A stretch of 7,486 nt of DNA, taken from contig PXBV01000200.1 of the NCBI GenBank assembly GCA_003565575.1, positions 1-7,486 on the forward strand, given 5' to 3'. Source of the DNA: Psychroflexus sp. (GTDB lineage: Bacteria > Bacteroidota > Bacteroidia > Flavobacteriales > Flavobacteriaceae). The first letter of the stretch is position 1. Every line of letters begins with the position of its first letter. A program made the position numbers and the translations under genes. Shown here piece after piece: positions 6,787-7,486 of this stretch. The notes beneath the pieces were generated by a model, which did not search any database, was not told the origin of the DNA, and saw nothing but the letters and a program-made list of their open reading frames with translations.

Positions 6787-6873
6787 CAAAATTATAAATT
6801 TAATTTGAAGGTATTCTAGTTCAGCTCTATTTAATTTTTCGGTTTATGGAACAACAATCAACCTACAAATTTA
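6787..6873 (-). promoter_or_regulatory. Candidate promoter region of the PhzF-like gene
   Basis: Two exact minus-strand TAnnTTTG matches lie upstream of the start: TAAATTTG at 6866-6873 (89 nt away) and TAATTTTG at 6787-6794 (10 nt away, which would leave almost no leader). Neither has a clear TTTG box at the proper distance. The distal one is the more plausible. No terminator hairpin was found between the receptor gene and this gene, so read-through from upstream is also possible. Confidence 0.25.
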
Positions 6874-6934
6874 TTAAAAATTGAAATCATTTTAAATGAA
6901 CTCAAATCTGCAAAATAGACAGCGTAAGACCTCT

Positions 6935-7486
6935 TTAAAAAGGATCATCTGGATAACTTTCGCTCTTAGGATCTTCTTTTGTAAAAAACCCACCAAACCT
7001 GTAATTAAATGCAATCGTAGCTATTTGGGTTTCACTATTAAAAAATCGCTCTTGGGTAAATTGTGCATCTCGAGTATTGATATTAAAAACTCGAGTGTTA
7101 AAAATATCGCTAACATTCAAACTGATGGTTGCTCGGTCATTAAAAACGTTTCTTCTTATTCCTAGATTTACTCCATAAATAGGGTCTATCCGACCCTGTG
7201 GTAAAATGATGGGACCTCTATAATCGGCCATAAGCTGGATGGATACTACATCAGGAATTACCCAGTTTGATAATAAATTCAAGGTCCAGGAAAAATTGGA
7301 ATTAAAAAAATCATCTTCTAAGTTTCTTCCATCAACTTCAGAATAAAATAAATTACCTGTAAGCGTAGCATCCAAATTGGGTAATATATCAAGTTGATTG
7401 ATGACTTCAAAGCCGGTGTCTCGCCTAAAATTTACATTTTCCCACAATTGAACAGCTGCATTATTATCCAAAAGGCTTATGATTCT
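6935..7486 (-). CDS. Outer-membrane beta-barrel family protein (TonB-dependent-receptor-like), partial, C-terminal part
   Basis: Only the last 183 codons are present; the frame stays open to the right edge (the codons before the TTG at 7471 read RIISL), so the 5' part lies outside the window. The sequence shows alternating aromatic/polar beta strands of an outer-membrane barrel: LDATLTGNLFYSEVDGR, FSWTLNLLSNW and VSIQLMADYRGP. It also has the signature near-terminal block YGVNLGIRRNVFNDRATISL followed by NVSDIFNTR, and the closing strand TIAFNYRFGG. This pattern is typical of Bacteroidota outer-membrane beta-barrel family proteins related to TonB-dependent receptors. A short hydrophilic, acidic tail (KEDPKSESYPDDPF) follows the last strand. 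The ligand cannot be told because plug and N-terminal domains are missing. It is transcribed towards the PhzF-like gene. Confidence 0.88.
   Translation of the reverse strand, partial: RIISLLDNNAAVQLWENVNFRRDTGFEVINQLDILPNLDATLTGNLFYSEVDGRNLEDDFFNSNFSWTLNLLSNWVIPDVVSIQLMADYRGPIILPQGRIDPIYGVNLGIRRNVFNDRATISLNVSDIFNTRVFNINTRDAQFTQERFFNSETQIATIAFNYRFGGFFTKEDPKSESYPDDPF

Noticed and set aside
6896..7165. Plus-strand 89-codon frame opposite the beta-barrel gene
   Set aside because: It is antisense to a recognisable outer-membrane barrel C-terminus and has no independent support.
6935..7471. TTG at 7471 as the true start of the beta-barrel gene
   Set aside because: The frame continues without a stop to the window edge, and a 178-aa product would lack the signal peptide, plug and most barrel strands, so the gene is truncated by the window rather than short.

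Overview
The window looks like chromosomal DNA from a member of the Bacteroidota, most likely the family Flavobacteriaceae. The DNA is AT-rich, starts lack Shine-Dalgarno sequences, AT-rich TAnnTTTG promoter elements are present, and the right edge carries the C-terminus of a Bacteroidota-type outer-membrane beta-barrel receptor. The genus cannot be fixed from the sequence.

Layout. (1) Positions 1-4190, minus strand: a compact two-gene unit, sucA (2-oxoglutarate dehydrogenase E1) followed after 31 nt by sucB (dihydrolipoyl succinyltransferase E2). It is closed by a strong intrinsic terminator at the left edge. Together these make two of the three subunits of the TCA-cycle 2-oxoglutarate dehydrogenase complex; the E3 subunit (lpd) and sucCD are not in view. 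(2) Positions 4191-4641: a 451-bp divergent intergenic region. It holds candidate promoter elements for both flanking units and several inverted repeats placed on or next to them. It also holds a short basic open frame of doubtful status. (3) Positions 4642-5967, plus strand: a short-chain polyprenyl diphosphate synthase and, directly abutting it, a small unrecognised protein gene whose start follows the upstream stop with no gap. (4) Positions 5958-6776, minus strand: a PhzF-family isomerase/epimerase-like protein whose 3' end overlaps the small gene by 10 bp in convergent orientation. (5) Positions 6935-7486, minus strand: the 3' part of an outer-membrane beta-barrel (TonB-dependent-receptor-like) gene that runs off the right edge.

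Most of the window is ordinary core metabolism: central carbon flux, isoprenoid precursor supply, a small-molecule isomerase and outer-membrane transport. I saw no mobile element, CRISPR array, tRNA, rRNA or defence cassette. The points most worth a second look are the dyads at the sucA and prenyl-synthase promoters, the unknown small gene coupled to the prenyl synthase, and the active-site signature of that synthase, which points to a C15-C20 product.
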